Source: QWHO01 sp039809865
GTDB taxonomy: Bacteria; Vulcanimicrobiota; Xenobia; Xenobiales; QWHO01
DNA: 64,000 bases
Direction: 5' to 3'
NCBI GenBank assembly: GCA_039809865.1
Contig: JBDHVW010000029.1
Span: 24,146 to 88,145, forward strand
The position numbers were made by a program, and so were the translations under genes. The notes below the pieces were generated by a model that was given only the letters and a program-made list of their open reading frames with translations, did not search any database and was not told the origin of the DNA. Positions 33,555-42,387 of the stretch are shown piece after piece; the first letter of the stretch is position 1, and the number at the start of each line of letters is the position of its first letter.

Positions 33555-34436
33555 ATGCCTCCCTTTAGCTCGGGTTATCAGCTCAAGATCATCGAGGGGA
33601 CCGGCCGCGGGCAGGTTTTCCCGCTCGACACCAAGGAGCTGACCATCGGGCGCGCCGCCAATCCGGGCGAGCGCGCGCCCGGCTACGTGTTCCTGTATGA
33701 CGACACGGTCTCGCGCATCCACGCGCAGCTGCTCTGGAGCGAGGACGAGAACCTCTACATCCTGCACCACCGTTCCCAGACCAACCCGACCGTGGTCAAC
33801 AGCCTGCCGCTCGAGGAGCCGCACAACCTCGAGCCGGACGATACCATCCAGATCGGCAAGATCGTGCTGCAGATCCAGCAGATCGAGCGTCGCTGGGCCC
33901 AGAACGACGAGTCCCAGCGCATGCGGATGCCCGCCACGGCGCCCCAGTCGACCAACGACCCGGGCCTGGCCCCGCTGCAGAAGCAGCGCCCGGCCGTGCC
34001 GATGCCCACCGAGACCCGCAAAGTGGCGGTGCGTATCTCGATGAACGCCAATAAGACGGGCACGGCCCGCATGGAGTTCCGTTTGAAGGTGATCGAGGGG
34101 CCCGACGCCGGTCAGGTCTTCCCTCTCCGCGGCACGATGGCTCTGGGCCGCGCCACGGCCGGAGCCGACACGGCCAATCAGGTCTTGCTGACGGACGATA
34201 TGCTGAGCCCGGAGCACGCCCTGCTGCGTTGGAGCGAGCCCGACGGCAAGTACCAACTGGCCCCGGCGGCCAGCTCCATCGCCATTCAGCGCTCGATCGA
34301 CGGGCTGGTCTGGATGACCACCGTTCCCACCTCCTCCCGCGTGCTGCTCGAGCCGGGCGATCTGCTCACCCTGGGCCATACGCGGATGGAGCTGGTCCAC
34401 GTCGCGGTGGATGAGGAAACCGGCTCCCTGACATGA
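33555..34436 (+). CDS. Protein with two FHA domains
   Basis: 293 residues from the ATG at 33555, preceded by GGAG and AAGG. Two forkhead-associated domains: residues about 5-112 (LTIGRAANPG, SRIHAQLLWSEDENLYI) and about 172-290 (MALGRATAG, SPEHALLRWSEPDGKYQL), joined by a Pro/Gln/Lys linker. The first keeps the GR, SRIH and N-containing loops needed for phosphothreonine binding; the second lacks the S-x-x-H pattern in part (SPEH). It is coupled to the RlmL-like gene (ATGA), an unexpected pairing. A Ser/Thr kinase is encoded 9 kb away and could be its partner; that is inference. Confidence 0.9.
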   Translation: MPPFSSGYQLKIIEGTGRGQVFPLDTKELTIGRAANPGERAPGYVFLYDDTVSRIHAQLLWSEDENLYILHHRSQTNPTVVNSLPLEEPHNLEPDDTIQIGKIVLQIQQIERRWAQNDESQRMRMPATAPQSTNDPGLAPLQKQRPAVPMPTETRKVAVRISMNANKTGTARMEFRLKVIEGPDAGQVFPLRGTMALGRATAGADTANQVLLTDDMLSPEHALLRWSEPDGKYQLAPAASSIAIQRSIDGLVWMTTVPTSSRVLLEPGDLLTLGHTRMELVHVAVDEETGSLT

Positions 34437-35605
34437 AGCTCGCCTGCGCCGCCAGCTGCGCTTTCGGGCTGGAAAGCGTGGTGGCGCGCGAGCTGGAGGC
34501 CCTGGGGGTGGCCGACATCAAGCCCGACAACGGCAGCGTCGCTTTCCAGGCCCGTCTCGAGCAGATTTGCTCCGCCAATCTCTGGCTCCGCTCGGCCGAT
34601 CGCGTCTGGGTCATCGTGGGTCGATTCCCCGCCGCCACCTTCGACGAGCTCTTCGAGGGCACGCGGGCGCTGAATTGGGCCGATTTGCTGCCCAAGAACG
34701 CCGTCTTTCCCGTGGAGGGCTTCAGCCACAATTCCCAGCTGACCAGCGTGCCGGCCTGCCAGGGCGTGGTCAAGAAGGCCATCGTGGAGAACCTGAAGGC
34801 GAAGCACAAGGTGGAGTGGTTCCCCGAGGACGGCCCGCAGTTCAAAGTGCGCTTTCAGCTGGTGAAAGACGTGGTGACGATGTCGCTCGACTCGAGCGGC
34901 GCCGGGCTGCACAAGCGGGGCTACCGTAAACTCACCGCCGAGGCGCCGCTGCGCGAGACGCTGGCGGCCGGGCTGGTGCTGCTGAGCTATTACTCGGCCG
35001 AGCGCCCCCTTTACGACCCGTTTTGCGGCTCGGGCACGATTCTGATCGAGGCCGCCTGGATCGCGCTCAATCGGCCTCCCGGGCTGACGCGCAACTTCGC
35101 CAGCGAGGGCTGGCCCTGGATCGGGCGGGCCCGCTGGGAGCGCGAGCGCCGTCAGGCCAACGACGCGGTCGTGCGCGACAAGCGGCTGGCTCTGCTGGGC
35201 AGCGACGCCGACCCGCGCGTCCTGAGCCTGGCCCGCTATCACGTGCACGCCGCCGGGCTGGGCAAGACGGGGGTCTCGCTGCTGCGCCGCGAGGTGCGCG
35301 ATTTTGCCCCCACGAACGACTACGCGGTGCTGATCACCAACCCGCCCTACGGGGAACGCCAGCAAGACCGCCCCGCCGCGCGCCAGCTGGCGAGCGAGCT
35401 CGGTCGCGTGACCGAGCGCCTCGAGACCTGGTCGCTCTACGCCCTGACGTCGGACACCGAGTTCGAGCGAGCCTTCGGCCGCAAGGCGCAACGCAAGCGC
35501 AAGCTCTACAACGGCATGCTGCAGTGCACTTACTACCAGTATCCTGGCCCGCGCCCCCCGGAGGGCTTGTCCCTCGTGCCGGCCGAGGTTCCCGAAGAGG
35601 TCTGA
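34433..35605 (+). CDS. rlmL: THUMP-domain 23S rRNA guanine-N2 methyltransferase (RlmL/RlmK-N type)
   Basis: 390 residues. An N-terminal ferredoxin-like and THUMP part (1-165) binds RNA; the C-terminal Rossmann methyltransferase has DPFCGSGTILIEAAW and the catalytic NPPYGER motif. It corresponds to the RlmL half of E. coli RlmKL, which makes m2G2445, without the RlmK fusion. The ATG at 34433 overlaps the FHA gene's stop. Position-specificity is assumed from homology. Confidence 0.9.
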   Translation: MKLACAASCAFGLESVVARELEALGVADIKPDNGSVAFQARLEQICSANLWLRSADRVWVIVGRFPAATFDELFEGTRALNWADLLPKNAVFPVEGFSHNSQLTSVPACQGVVKKAIVENLKAKHKVEWFPEDGPQFKVRFQLVKDVVTMSLDSSGAGLHKRGYRKLTAEAPLRETLAAGLVLLSYYSAERPLYDPFCGSGTILIEAAWIALNRPPGLTRNFASEGWPWIGRARWERERRQANDAVVRDKRLALLGSDADPRVLSLARYHVHAAGLGKTGVSLLRREVRDFAPTNDYAVLITNPPYGERQQDRPAARQLASELGRVTERLETWSLYALTSDTEFERAFGRKAQRKRKLYNGMLQCTYYQYPGPRPPEGLSLVPAEVPEEV

Positions 35606-35643
35606 AGAAAAAGCACGACCCCGGAGTTGTCTCCGGGGTCGTG
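35605..35643 (-). terminator. Terminator of the M50 protease gene
   Basis: A perfect 13-bp stem (CACGACCCCGGAG at 35614-35626, complement at 35631-35643, loop TTGT). Read on the minus strand it is followed by CTTTTTCTT, the uridine tract. It lies 24 bases past the protease stop at 35667. Plus-strand transcription from rlmL meets the hairpin without a T tract, so it terminates chiefly the minus strand. Confidence 0.9.
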
Positions 35644-35666
35644 GCGCACACCTTTCTTGGGCAGGC

Positions 35667-36449
35667 CTAGCAGACCACCGTGTATTCGCCGTCCACGACC
35701 ATGCTGGGGCGGCGCCGACAGGTCGGCCGGCTGAACAGCACTTCGGCCTGCGCGTAGTCCTTCGGGTCGGGCGGCGTCGGAGCGGTGCGGCGGCGGAAGG
35801 CCGCGTTCAGCAGCGAGCCCATCACGCCCCCGTTGACGCTGGCTTCCTCGGCGGTGGCGGCGAACCACACGAACACGCCGATCAAGCAGAGCATCGGGTT
35901 GACGAAGAGGCCGGCGATTCCGAACACCCAGGCCATCGCGCGGCCCACCCTGGCCGCGGTGCGGGTGGAGCCGACATAGTCGCCGGACTTCAGGGTCAGG
36001 AAGGCGCGCAGCAGGCGACCGCCGTCCATCGGGAAGGCCGGCACCAGGTTGAACGCCGCCAGCACGAGGTTGTAGAACAGGAAGTAGTCCGCGACCACAC
36101 CCGCCAGACCGGTGGTCACCAGCGTAAGCGGATAGGCCAGGGCGGCCAGCACGAGGTTCACCGCCGGTCCCGCCGCGGTGATCAGCAACTCGTCCTGGGG
36201 ACGCGACGGCATCCGGCTCAGCGTGGCGATGCCTCCGATCGGCGTCAGGAGGATGTCGCGGGTCGGGATACCCAGGCGGCGGGCCGTCAACGCGTGGCCC
36301 AGCTCGTGCAGCACCACGATGCTGAACACGATGGGCAGAACGAGAAAGAGCTCCGGCTCGAACAGCGCCCAGATCAGGTATATCAAGAAGGTCGAGTGCA
36401 GCTTGAGCTCGATGCCCGCGACCTTGCCTAAGGTGTAATTACGAAACAT
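35667..36449 (-). CDS. M50-family intramembrane metalloprotease (site-2 protease-like)
   Basis: 260 residues with four to six membrane helices. Zinc motif HELGH at residues 48-52, and the second active-site element NLVPAFPMDGGR supplies the third ligand Asp. It lacks PDZ and CBS domains, as in the compact SpoIVFB-like group. These enzymes cleave membrane-anchored anti-sigma factors or other substrates within the bilayer. Start ATG after GGAG. A soluble C-terminal tail (about 55 residues) ends in CRRRPSMVVDGEYTVVC. Divergent from the small His-rich protein gene at 36572. Confidence 0.9.
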   Translation of the reverse strand: MFRNYTLGKVAGIELKLHSTFLIYLIWALFEPELFLVLPIVFSIVVLHELGHALTARRLGIPTRDILLTPIGGIATLSRMPSRPQDELLITAAGPAVNLVLAALAYPLTLVTTGLAGVVADYFLFYNLVLAAFNLVPAFPMDGGRLLRAFLTLKSGDYVGSTRTAARVGRAMAWVFGIAGLFVNPMLCLIGVFVWFAATAEEASVNGGVMGSLLNAAFRRRTAPTPPDPKDYAQAEVLFSRPTCRRRPSMVVDGEYTVVC

Positions 36450-36571
36450 ATCTCCTGCAGTCTAACCGCTCGCCCAACGTTTTGGAGTATGCGGGGTGTT
36501 AGCATTCCGTTTGACCGCCGCGTTAACATCGTGGCAATCCAGTTTTTCTAAAGCTCGCTTAAAGTGGGCTC

Positions 36572-37021
36572 GTGAACGTCCGTCCTGCCTCGTTCTTCGA
36601 CTACAAGCCGCGCGAGCGGGTTCCCTTCAAGCAGCACCGGGACCCGATGGCGGAGCTGCGGGAGGAGAACCCGCTCAGCTCGCAGGCCTTCGAGGTGGCC
36701 CACATGGGCACCGACATCACGCTGGACTACGCCCATCACGGCGTGGCCGGAATGGCCGCGGGCGGCGCGGCGCTGGGCGTCGCGGCGGTCTCCGCCTGTT
36801 GGGGCGTGGCGCGCCTGCGCTCCTCGGCGCTGCCCGACAAGATCGACGGGATCGGCCACCTGGCGCTGGCCGGCTCCAGCGGGATGCACGCTCTGGAGCA
36901 CCTCGGCGGCGTCCACCTGCCCGGCGGACCGGCTCTCGAAGTCGTGCACGGACTGGCCACCGTCGGCCTGGGCGTCAGCGAGCTGATCCGCGCCCGCCAG
37001 GAGGGCCCCGCTGGCCCGTAA
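36572..37021 (+). CDS. Unknown small protein, probable frameshifted first half
   Basis: 149 residues from a GTG at 36572. After a soluble N terminus comes a Gly/Ala-rich hydrophobic region (HHGVAGMAAGGAALGVAAVSACWG, LALAGSSGMHALEHLG, VVHGLATVGLGVSELI). The frame stops at 37019-37021. The next frame continues without interruption with a similar hydrophobic segment (37023-37157). A single-base shift near 37012 would join them into one protein of about 195 residues. I do not recognise a family. Either the gene is broken or a sequencing error, or the two frames are separate; see the findings. Confidence 0.6.
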   Translation: MNVRPASFFDYKPRERVPFKQHRDPMAELREENPLSSQAFEVAHMGTDITLDYAHHGVAGMAAGGAALGVAAVSACWGVARLRSSALPDKIDGIGHLALAGSSGMHALEHLGGVHLPGGPALEVVHGLATVGLGVSELIRARQEGPAGP

Positions 37022-37022
37022 G

Positions 37023-37157
37023 GTGGTGGGCGCCTCCGAGATCGCGATCGGGCTCGCCATCGCGGGCTCCGGCGTGTTCGGCCACCTGGCCCCCGGACTG
37101 CACCTGGCCGCCGCGGCCGCGCTGGTCGTGAAAGAAGTCGCGCTGAACCGCCGATAG
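37023..37157 (+). pseudogene. Continuation in the next frame of the protein at 36572
   Basis: Forty-four codons from GTG at 37023 (upstream codons in this frame are also open). It reads VVGASEIAIGLAIAGSGVFG, then HLAPGLHLAAAAALVVKEVAL, the same Gly/Ala-rich helix style as the end of the preceding frame (LALAGSSGMHALEHLG). There is no ribosome binding site and no independent start of quality. It is most easily read as the true C terminus of the preceding gene after a +1 shift. Confidence 0.5.
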
Positions 37158-37199
37158 CACGAGCGGGAGCGAAGGGCATTCGAAAGGAAGCCCCCCACG

Positions 37200-39041
37200 A
37201 TGACGCGCGCTCTGTCGATCACGGTCGTGGCCCTGGCTCTGGTGGCGGTGTTCTTGCACCGGCTGGGCCCGGTGGTGGATTATGACCTGTGGTTCCACCT
37301 GCGCATGGGCGAGGAGATCGCCCGGACGCACAGCGTTCCCCACACTACGAGCTTCCTGGCCATCGATTTCCCCCCGCACTACACACTGAACGACGAGTAC
37401 GGCTTCCGCCTGCTGTGCTGGGAGGTCTATCGCGCTCTGGGGGTGCCCGGGCTGGCCTGTCTGCTGTCGGCGCTCATCGCAGCCATCTGGCTGGCGATCT
37501 TTCTGGCCGCCCGCGCCGGCGGGCTGAGCACGCTGCCGGCCCTGGCGACCTGCCTGCTGGCCGACCAGGTCATGCAGACGCGCTTCGCGCTGCGCCCCCA
37601 GTTGATGACCGATCTGTTCCTGGCGTTGATGCTCGCGTTGCTGCTCAAGGCCGAGCGCAGTAGCGCTCGCTGGCTCTACCCGATCCCGGTCCTGATCGCG
37701 ATCTGGAGCAACTTCCACGCCGGCGTCATCCTGGGCGTCGGCGTGCTGGGCCTGTGGTGGCTCACGCAGCTCTATCGGCCGCGGATCGCCCTCAAGCCCT
37801 TCACGATCGTCACCGCGCTCGGCGTGCTGGCCATGATGGCGCGTCCCGACGGCTGGAAGCTGCCCGCCTACGTGCACGACGTGTTCTCGCGCACCGCGAC
37901 CCTGCAGTGGATCCAGGAATGGGAGCCGCTCACCCGGGCGCTGCCGCACTGGCTCACCGGTCCGATCGGGCTGCTGCTCGCCGCCGCAGTGGTGGCTTTC
38001 GCGCTCAGGCCCCGCCTGCCGTACATCGCCGTCGGGCTGGCTCTGACGCGCTTTGCCTTTCAGCACGTCCGCGCCGTCGGCGAGCTGGGCGCGGGCCTCC
38101 CCCCGCTCGTGGGCGCCGCTCTGGCCGACCGGTTCCCGGTCTTGAGCCGGGAGCCGGGCCCCCGCTGGCTGGCTCTGAACGCCGCCCTGCTGGTCGCTAT
38201 CCTCGTGATGGTGGCCCCCAAACAACCCATCGCGTACGGCCCGAGCCCGGACATCTACCCCGCCGGTGCGGCGCGGTTCCTGACCCTGCATCCTCCGCCC
38301 GGGCCCGTCTTCTGCTCCTACCAGTTCGGCAGCTACCTCGTGTTCGAGCGGGTGCCCGCCTACTTCCACACCATGACCACGACGTATCCCGACTCGGTGC
38401 TGCTCGACTATTTCGCGCTGCGCGACCATCCCGAGAAGCTGGCCGAGATCGTCGGGCGCTACAAGTTGGGCGGCTTCTTGCTGCACTACGAGTATTTCGA
38501 TGACCAGCATCGCCTGATCGAGGCGCTGCAGCGGGATCCCGCCTGGTCGCTGGTCTATTTCGACAACCTCTGTGTGCTTTACATGCCGGCCAGCCTGGGC
38601 CTGCCGGCCTACCACCAGCTCAACCCGGCTCTGGCGATCCCTCTCGGCCCCAACCCGCAGGAGGAGCTGGCGCGCTACACGAGCGAGAATCCGCACGTCG
38701 CCCGCGGCTGGATGCTCCAGGCCCTCTACTGGCACAGCCAGAACCGGCCCGAGGACGAGATGAAGGCCTACAACCAGGCCATCGAAGCCGACCCGGACAA
38801 CGTCCAGGCTCGCCTCGCCCGCGCCACGCTGCGCTTTCAAGCCAAAGACTTCGAGGGCGCCCTGGAGGATGCCCGCAAAGCGGTCGAGCTGGCTCCCCAA
38901 TACCCTCCCGCCCACTACAACCTGGCCGTCGCCCTGGCTCAGACCGGGGACGTCCAGGCCGCCAGGCGAGAGCTGACGAAGACCCTCGAGCTCGACCCTC
39001 ACTTCGAGTCCGCCGCAACGCTGCGCGATCGGTTGCCCTGA
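37200..39041 (+). CDS. Multi-pass membrane protein with C-terminal TPR repeats
   Basis: 613 residues. Begins MTRALSITVVALALVAVFLHRLG, with AAAGGAAG a short distance before the ATG. Eight to ten membrane helices occupy residues 1-350. DYDLWFHLRMGEEIARTHSVP after the first helix resembles the first loop of GT-C-type glycosyltransferase-like proteins, in which a loop Asp is catalytic. A periplasmic region (FCSYQFGSYLVFERVPAYF) follows, then about three TPR units (MKAYNQAIEADPDNVQ, ALEDARKAVELAPQY, ARRELTKTLELDPHF) near the C terminus. The enzymatic role, if any, is unproven. Confidence 0.8.
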   Translation: MTRALSITVVALALVAVFLHRLGPVVDYDLWFHLRMGEEIARTHSVPHTTSFLAIDFPPHYTLNDEYGFRLLCWEVYRALGVPGLACLLSALIAAIWLAIFLAARAGGLSTLPALATCLLADQVMQTRFALRPQLMTDLFLALMLALLLKAERSSARWLYPIPVLIAIWSNFHAGVILGVGVLGLWWLTQLYRPRIALKPFTIVTALGVLAMMARPDGWKLPAYVHDVFSRTATLQWIQEWEPLTRALPHWLTGPIGLLLAAAVVAFALRPRLPYIAVGLALTRFAFQHVRAVGELGAGLPPLVGAALADRFPVLSREPGPRWLALNAALLVAILVMVAPKQPIAYGPSPDIYPAGAARFLTLHPPPGPVFCSYQFGSYLVFERVPAYFHTMTTTYPDSVLLDYFALRDHPEKLAEIVGRYKLGGFLLHYEYFDDQHRLIEALQRDPAWSLVYFDNLCVLYMPASLGLPAYHQLNPALAIPLGPNPQEELARYTSENPHVARGWMLQALYWHSQNRPEDEMKAYNQAIEADPDNVQARLARATLRFQAKDFEGALEDARKAVELAPQYPPAHYNLAVALAQTGDVQAARRELTKTLELDPHFESAATLRDRLP

Positions 39042-39143
39042 GAGCGGGAGCCACGTGGGGGAGTTCATCTCTTGCTCACATGCCGAAGCCTGATTCAACG
39101 CTGGATCAACAAGGGCTCGACGTCCTCGGGTTCTCATGGGACG

Positions 39144-41117
39144 ATGATCGGCCCTCTGAACACCACGCTCCCACGACTCTCCGCGCCTCGGACCGCTGTG
39201 GCGGCCTCCCCGGCCGAGACCACGGCCCCGGACACGGTGAGCCTCTCGACCCCCGCTGCTCCCCCTTCGCGGCGCACCGAAATGTGGGCCGCCCTCAAAG
39301 CCTCCGAGCTGCTGACGGCCAGCCTGGTTCCTGGTCCGCTGGGGGCCGGGCTGGCGGCTCATCGAGCCGAGCTGGGACACCTGCTCGCGGAGCTGGAAGG
39401 AGCTGGCATCGGGCTCTACGCCGAGAACGGAATCGGCCGGACCCTGCTCTCGCTGGGCAAGACCGAGCGCCGGGTCGAGCCCGATGAAGCTCTGCGCGAG
39501 CTGACGGCGGGCACCCGGTTGAGCCTGCGCTTTCCCGGAATGGACGCGCTGGTCCCGGTGGGGAGCCTGGACGTCCTGGCGGCCGCCGACGCCTTCACGC
39601 TGGGTGGCTCGGCCGACTCCACGGCCGCGCCTCACCGGGTCCGAGCCCTGCAGAATTTAGGGCGGGCCGGCTACGTCTTTCAGGACGGGCTCCCGGCTGC
39701 CTACTGCGCTCAGTATCCCAAGGCGACCACCCCCGCGGGGCAGAAGCAGACCTTTTCCGGCGCTCAACTGGGAGCCGAGGACTACTTCAAAGTCACCCAC
39801 GACCCTGCCGCGCTGGAGCATCCCGAGCTGGCTCGTCTGCTGGAGGATTCACGCGAGATCCTCGAGGACCCGCCCGAGCAATTGTATACCGACGCGCATC
39901 AGAGCTGGTCGGTCAACCTCACCGCCCGCGACCTGCGGCTCGTCGAGCCGCGTGGCACCTCCCAGGACGAGTGGAAGCAGGCCCTGGCAAATCTGAGGAC
40001 GGGCCGCCTCATCCTCGAGCAGGTGTTTCCTGACACCGATTCGGGAGCCGCTCGGGTCACTCGCACCGTCTTGCGCCACGACGGTCAGGTCGACCCGGTC
40101 GAAGCGGCCCGGGTTTTGCGGCGGTTGCAGGCAACCGCCGGCGAGAAGTCGAGGGTCGATGTCGATGACCTCTACGCCGCCGAAGTTCAGGCCGGCCATC
40201 GGGGGGAGACTCTGATGCACCGACTCGATTTGATGGTCCAGGTCGGGCATGCCGTGGGGCTCGCAGACGCGCGGGCCTCGGCCGACTTTCTCACTCAGCC
40301 GCCACCAGGACTGGCCGACCTGACCCGGGTCGAGCGCGTCCAGGCATACTCCGCTCTGTCCAGGGCGGTGGGGGGAAAGACCTGTCGCTCGGTTCTGAGC
40401 ACCTTGTTCGAGGAGCCCCAGAAGGATAGCGCCGAGCGGCTGGACCTGCTGGCCCGGCTGGCGTGCGCATCGAGCCTGGCGGGCACACCCGCTCGTGGAT
40501 TGACCGACAGCTATCACCTGCTCCTGCTCGTGGCCCCCGCCGCGGAAGCGGCCCGGGCCGTGGCGGAGGCGTTCGAGCGAGGCATCCGGGACGGGCACCA
40601 CTGGCAAACCTCGGCCCGCGCCCTGGCCACGCTCCGCCAGGTCGATCCCGAGCAGTTGCAGGCCCTGGCGCCGCGCGTCGAGGACCCGGTCACCGACCTG
40701 CCGGCCGCGCTGGCCGGAATGCAGCCGGGCGAGACGCTCGAGCAGGCGCTCGAAAGCTACTCTCGATTGCAGGCCGAGTTGAGGCAGCACGATTGCGCCG
40801 GGCAGGCGGCCCGAGTCTTCCCGCATACCGGAAAGCATCGCGGGGAGTTGCTCGACCTGGCCCGCGCTCTGGGCGGCTTCAAGCGCGCCCAGGAGACCGC
40901 CGATGTCTTCATCGGCCTCAAGGCGCTCGGTGAAGAGAGTCTGAGCGCCAACCTCAAGCAATTCCTGGAAGCCCTGTTGCTGACCGGCAACCCGGCCGAG
41001 GCCATGAAGCACCTCCAGGCCACTCGCCGGGGAGCAGCCGTCGCGGTCGAGCAGGACTTCGTGCGGTTGGGCGCCGTCTCGGTGCGGACGCGCCAGCCCG
41101 CCCGGGGGCAGGGCTGA
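39144..41117 (+). CDS. Large helical protein with N-terminal VSLS box and LGA tail
   Basis: 657 residues from the ATG at 39144. A TTG at 39072 is possible, but MIGP matches the MIRP start of the paralogue-like protein at 15248. Residues 1-45 are Thr/Pro/Ala-rich and hold D30-T-V32-S-L34-S35-T-P37, identical in position to the box in the protein at 14748-15245. The remainder is mainly helical with no recognised domain. A tail LGAVSVRTRQ near the C terminus is a relaxed version of the VGGxxLxxR tail. The next gene starts 25 bases downstream on the same strand and has both boxes too; the two may form one unit. Confidence 0.78.
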   Translation: MIGPLNTTLPRLSAPRTAVAASPAETTAPDTVSLSTPAAPPSRRTEMWAALKASELLTASLVPGPLGAGLAAHRAELGHLLAELEGAGIGLYAENGIGRTLLSLGKTERRVEPDEALRELTAGTRLSLRFPGMDALVPVGSLDVLAAADAFTLGGSADSTAAPHRVRALQNLGRAGYVFQDGLPAAYCAQYPKATTPAGQKQTFSGAQLGAEDYFKVTHDPAALEHPELARLLEDSREILEDPPEQLYTDAHQSWSVNLTARDLRLVEPRGTSQDEWKQALANLRTGRLILEQVFPDTDSGAARVTRTVLRHDGQVDPVEAARVLRRLQATAGEKSRVDVDDLYAAEVQAGHRGETLMHRLDLMVQVGHAVGLADARASADFLTQPPPGLADLTRVERVQAYSALSRAVGGKTCRSVLSTLFEEPQKDSAERLDLLARLACASSLAGTPARGLTDSYHLLLLVAPAAEAARAVAEAFERGIRDGHHWQTSARALATLRQVDPEQLQALAPRVEDPVTDLPAALAGMQPGETLEQALESYSRLQAELRQHDCAGQAARVFPHTGKHRGELLDLARALGGFKRAQETADVFIGLKALGEESLSANLKQFLEALLLTGNPAEAMKHLQATRRGAAVAVEQDFVRLGAVSVRTRQPARGQG

Positions 41118-41142
41118 GCCTGGCCGGGCCGAATCTCTCTTG

Positions 41143-42387
41143 GTGGAGATTCAGCTCTCACCCGGATCCAGGCCCTCGCTCACCGGACCGAGGCGAGCCT
41201 TCGACGCCGCGTTGCCCACTTCCTCGACCGACGTGGTCGAGCTGGGGCAAGCTCGCGAGCGACCCCGGTCCGTTCTGCTCGAGCGAGCCGTAAGTCGACG
41301 GGTCGACGAGAGCCTGACCTTCCAGTGTGGCCCCTGGTCGGGCCAGTGCCGGCTCTCCCCACCCGATGCGCCGCTCTCTCCGCAGCAAGCCGAGCAAGAC
41401 TTCGGCGCCTACCGGCAGATGGTCCATGACGACGAGGCGGCGGCCGCCTGCGTCGACCTCGAGCAGAATGCCTTTCAGGGTCAGCCCGAGCGCATGGCAT
41501 TGTTTCGCAATCTGGTCAGTTTGTTGCGCAGTCCGTGGCATGCCGTCGGGATGCATCAAGAGCTCGAGAGGCTGCCGCCCGACCGCCGCCAGGAGGGCTT
41601 GCAGGTCCTGACGCAGTGCGTCGCAGGTTGGCGGCGCGAGAAGGGGGCTCCCACCACCGCCGCCGCCCTGGCCGAAGAGGCGAAGACCCTGGCGAAAGGC
41701 GGACGCCAGATGTTGCTGGCCCTCCAGTTGCGTCGTCCCGATCAGAGCTTCGAGCAGAGTCGCAGAGAGGTCCAGCAGGCTTACAGCGACCTCTTTCCGG
41801 AGTTCAAGAAGAGCTACTCGACCGAAGCCCTCCGCGTGGCGGCCGACCTGCGCAAGCCGGGAGAGGACCTGGCCGACGGGGCGGGCTCCCTGCTGGCCGG
41901 TGTGGTGACCCTCAAGAATTCCCTCGAGGTCGGCTGGATCGAGGGGGTCGATCTGATCGCGAGGATTCCCCGCAAGGACCGACGCGAGTTTCTGGACCAG
42001 TTGGAGGTCTGCGTGCCGCAGCTCAAAGGGATGCCGGCCGCCGCCGCGGGCGACGCTTTGCGCGAGGCCTTCGCCGGCGACTCTCCCTCGGAGGCCCTGC
42101 CGGGCTTACTGGCGGATTATCGGCTGACCGGGAAAGTCGGCGGTTTGCCGCTGGCCAGGGCCAGCCTCCAGGCCGCGCTCGACGAAGGCCGCATCCACGG
42201 CACGCTGGACGAATGGATGGAGCGGCTCGAGAATCGTCTGCACCAGCTCAAGCTGTACCAGGGAAGCGGCTCCCTGGCCGGAGTCCTGGAGGAGCTGATT
42301 TCAGGCCCCTCGGCCGGATCGGCTCTGGGCAGCCACGGCGGGTTCTTGATGGTGGGCGGCGCCCGCCTCAAGCAGCGCGGCTCTTAG
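41143..42387 (+). CDS. Helical protein with both N-terminal box and VGG tail
   Basis: 414 residues from GTG at 41143; a TTG one codon earlier is less likely, because GTG puts D30-V-V32-E-L34-G35 at the same positions as in its neighbours. All-helical, low-complexity at the N terminus (SRPSLTGPRRAFDAALPTSS). A conserved-looking middle (FEQSRREVQQAYSDLFPEF, AGSLLAGVVTLKNSLEV) resembles no family I know. The tail VGGARLKQRGS sits 11 residues from the stop. No signal peptide or membrane helix. Converges on and overlaps the ligase gene by 4 bases. Confidence 0.78.
   Translation: MEIQLSPGSRPSLTGPRRAFDAALPTSSTDVVELGQARERPRSVLLERAVSRRVDESLTFQCGPWSGQCRLSPPDAPLSPQQAEQDFGAYRQMVHDDEAAAACVDLEQNAFQGQPERMALFRNLVSLLRSPWHAVGMHQELERLPPDRRQEGLQVLTQCVAGWRREKGAPTTAAALAEEAKTLAKGGRQMLLALQLRRPDQSFEQSRREVQQAYSDLFPEFKKSYSTEALRVAADLRKPGEDLADGAGSLLAGVVTLKNSLEVGWIEGVDLIARIPRKDRREFLDQLEVCVPQLKGMPAAAAGDALREAFAGDSPSEALPGLLADYRLTGKVGGLPLARASLQAALDEGRIHGTLDEWMERLENRLHQLKLYQGSGSLAGVLEELISGPSAGSALGSHGGFLMVGGARLKQRGS

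Noticed and set aside
35614..35643. Terminator for rlmL on the plus strand
   Set aside because: The hairpin has no uridine tract when read on the plus strand; it fits the minus-strand M50 gene better.
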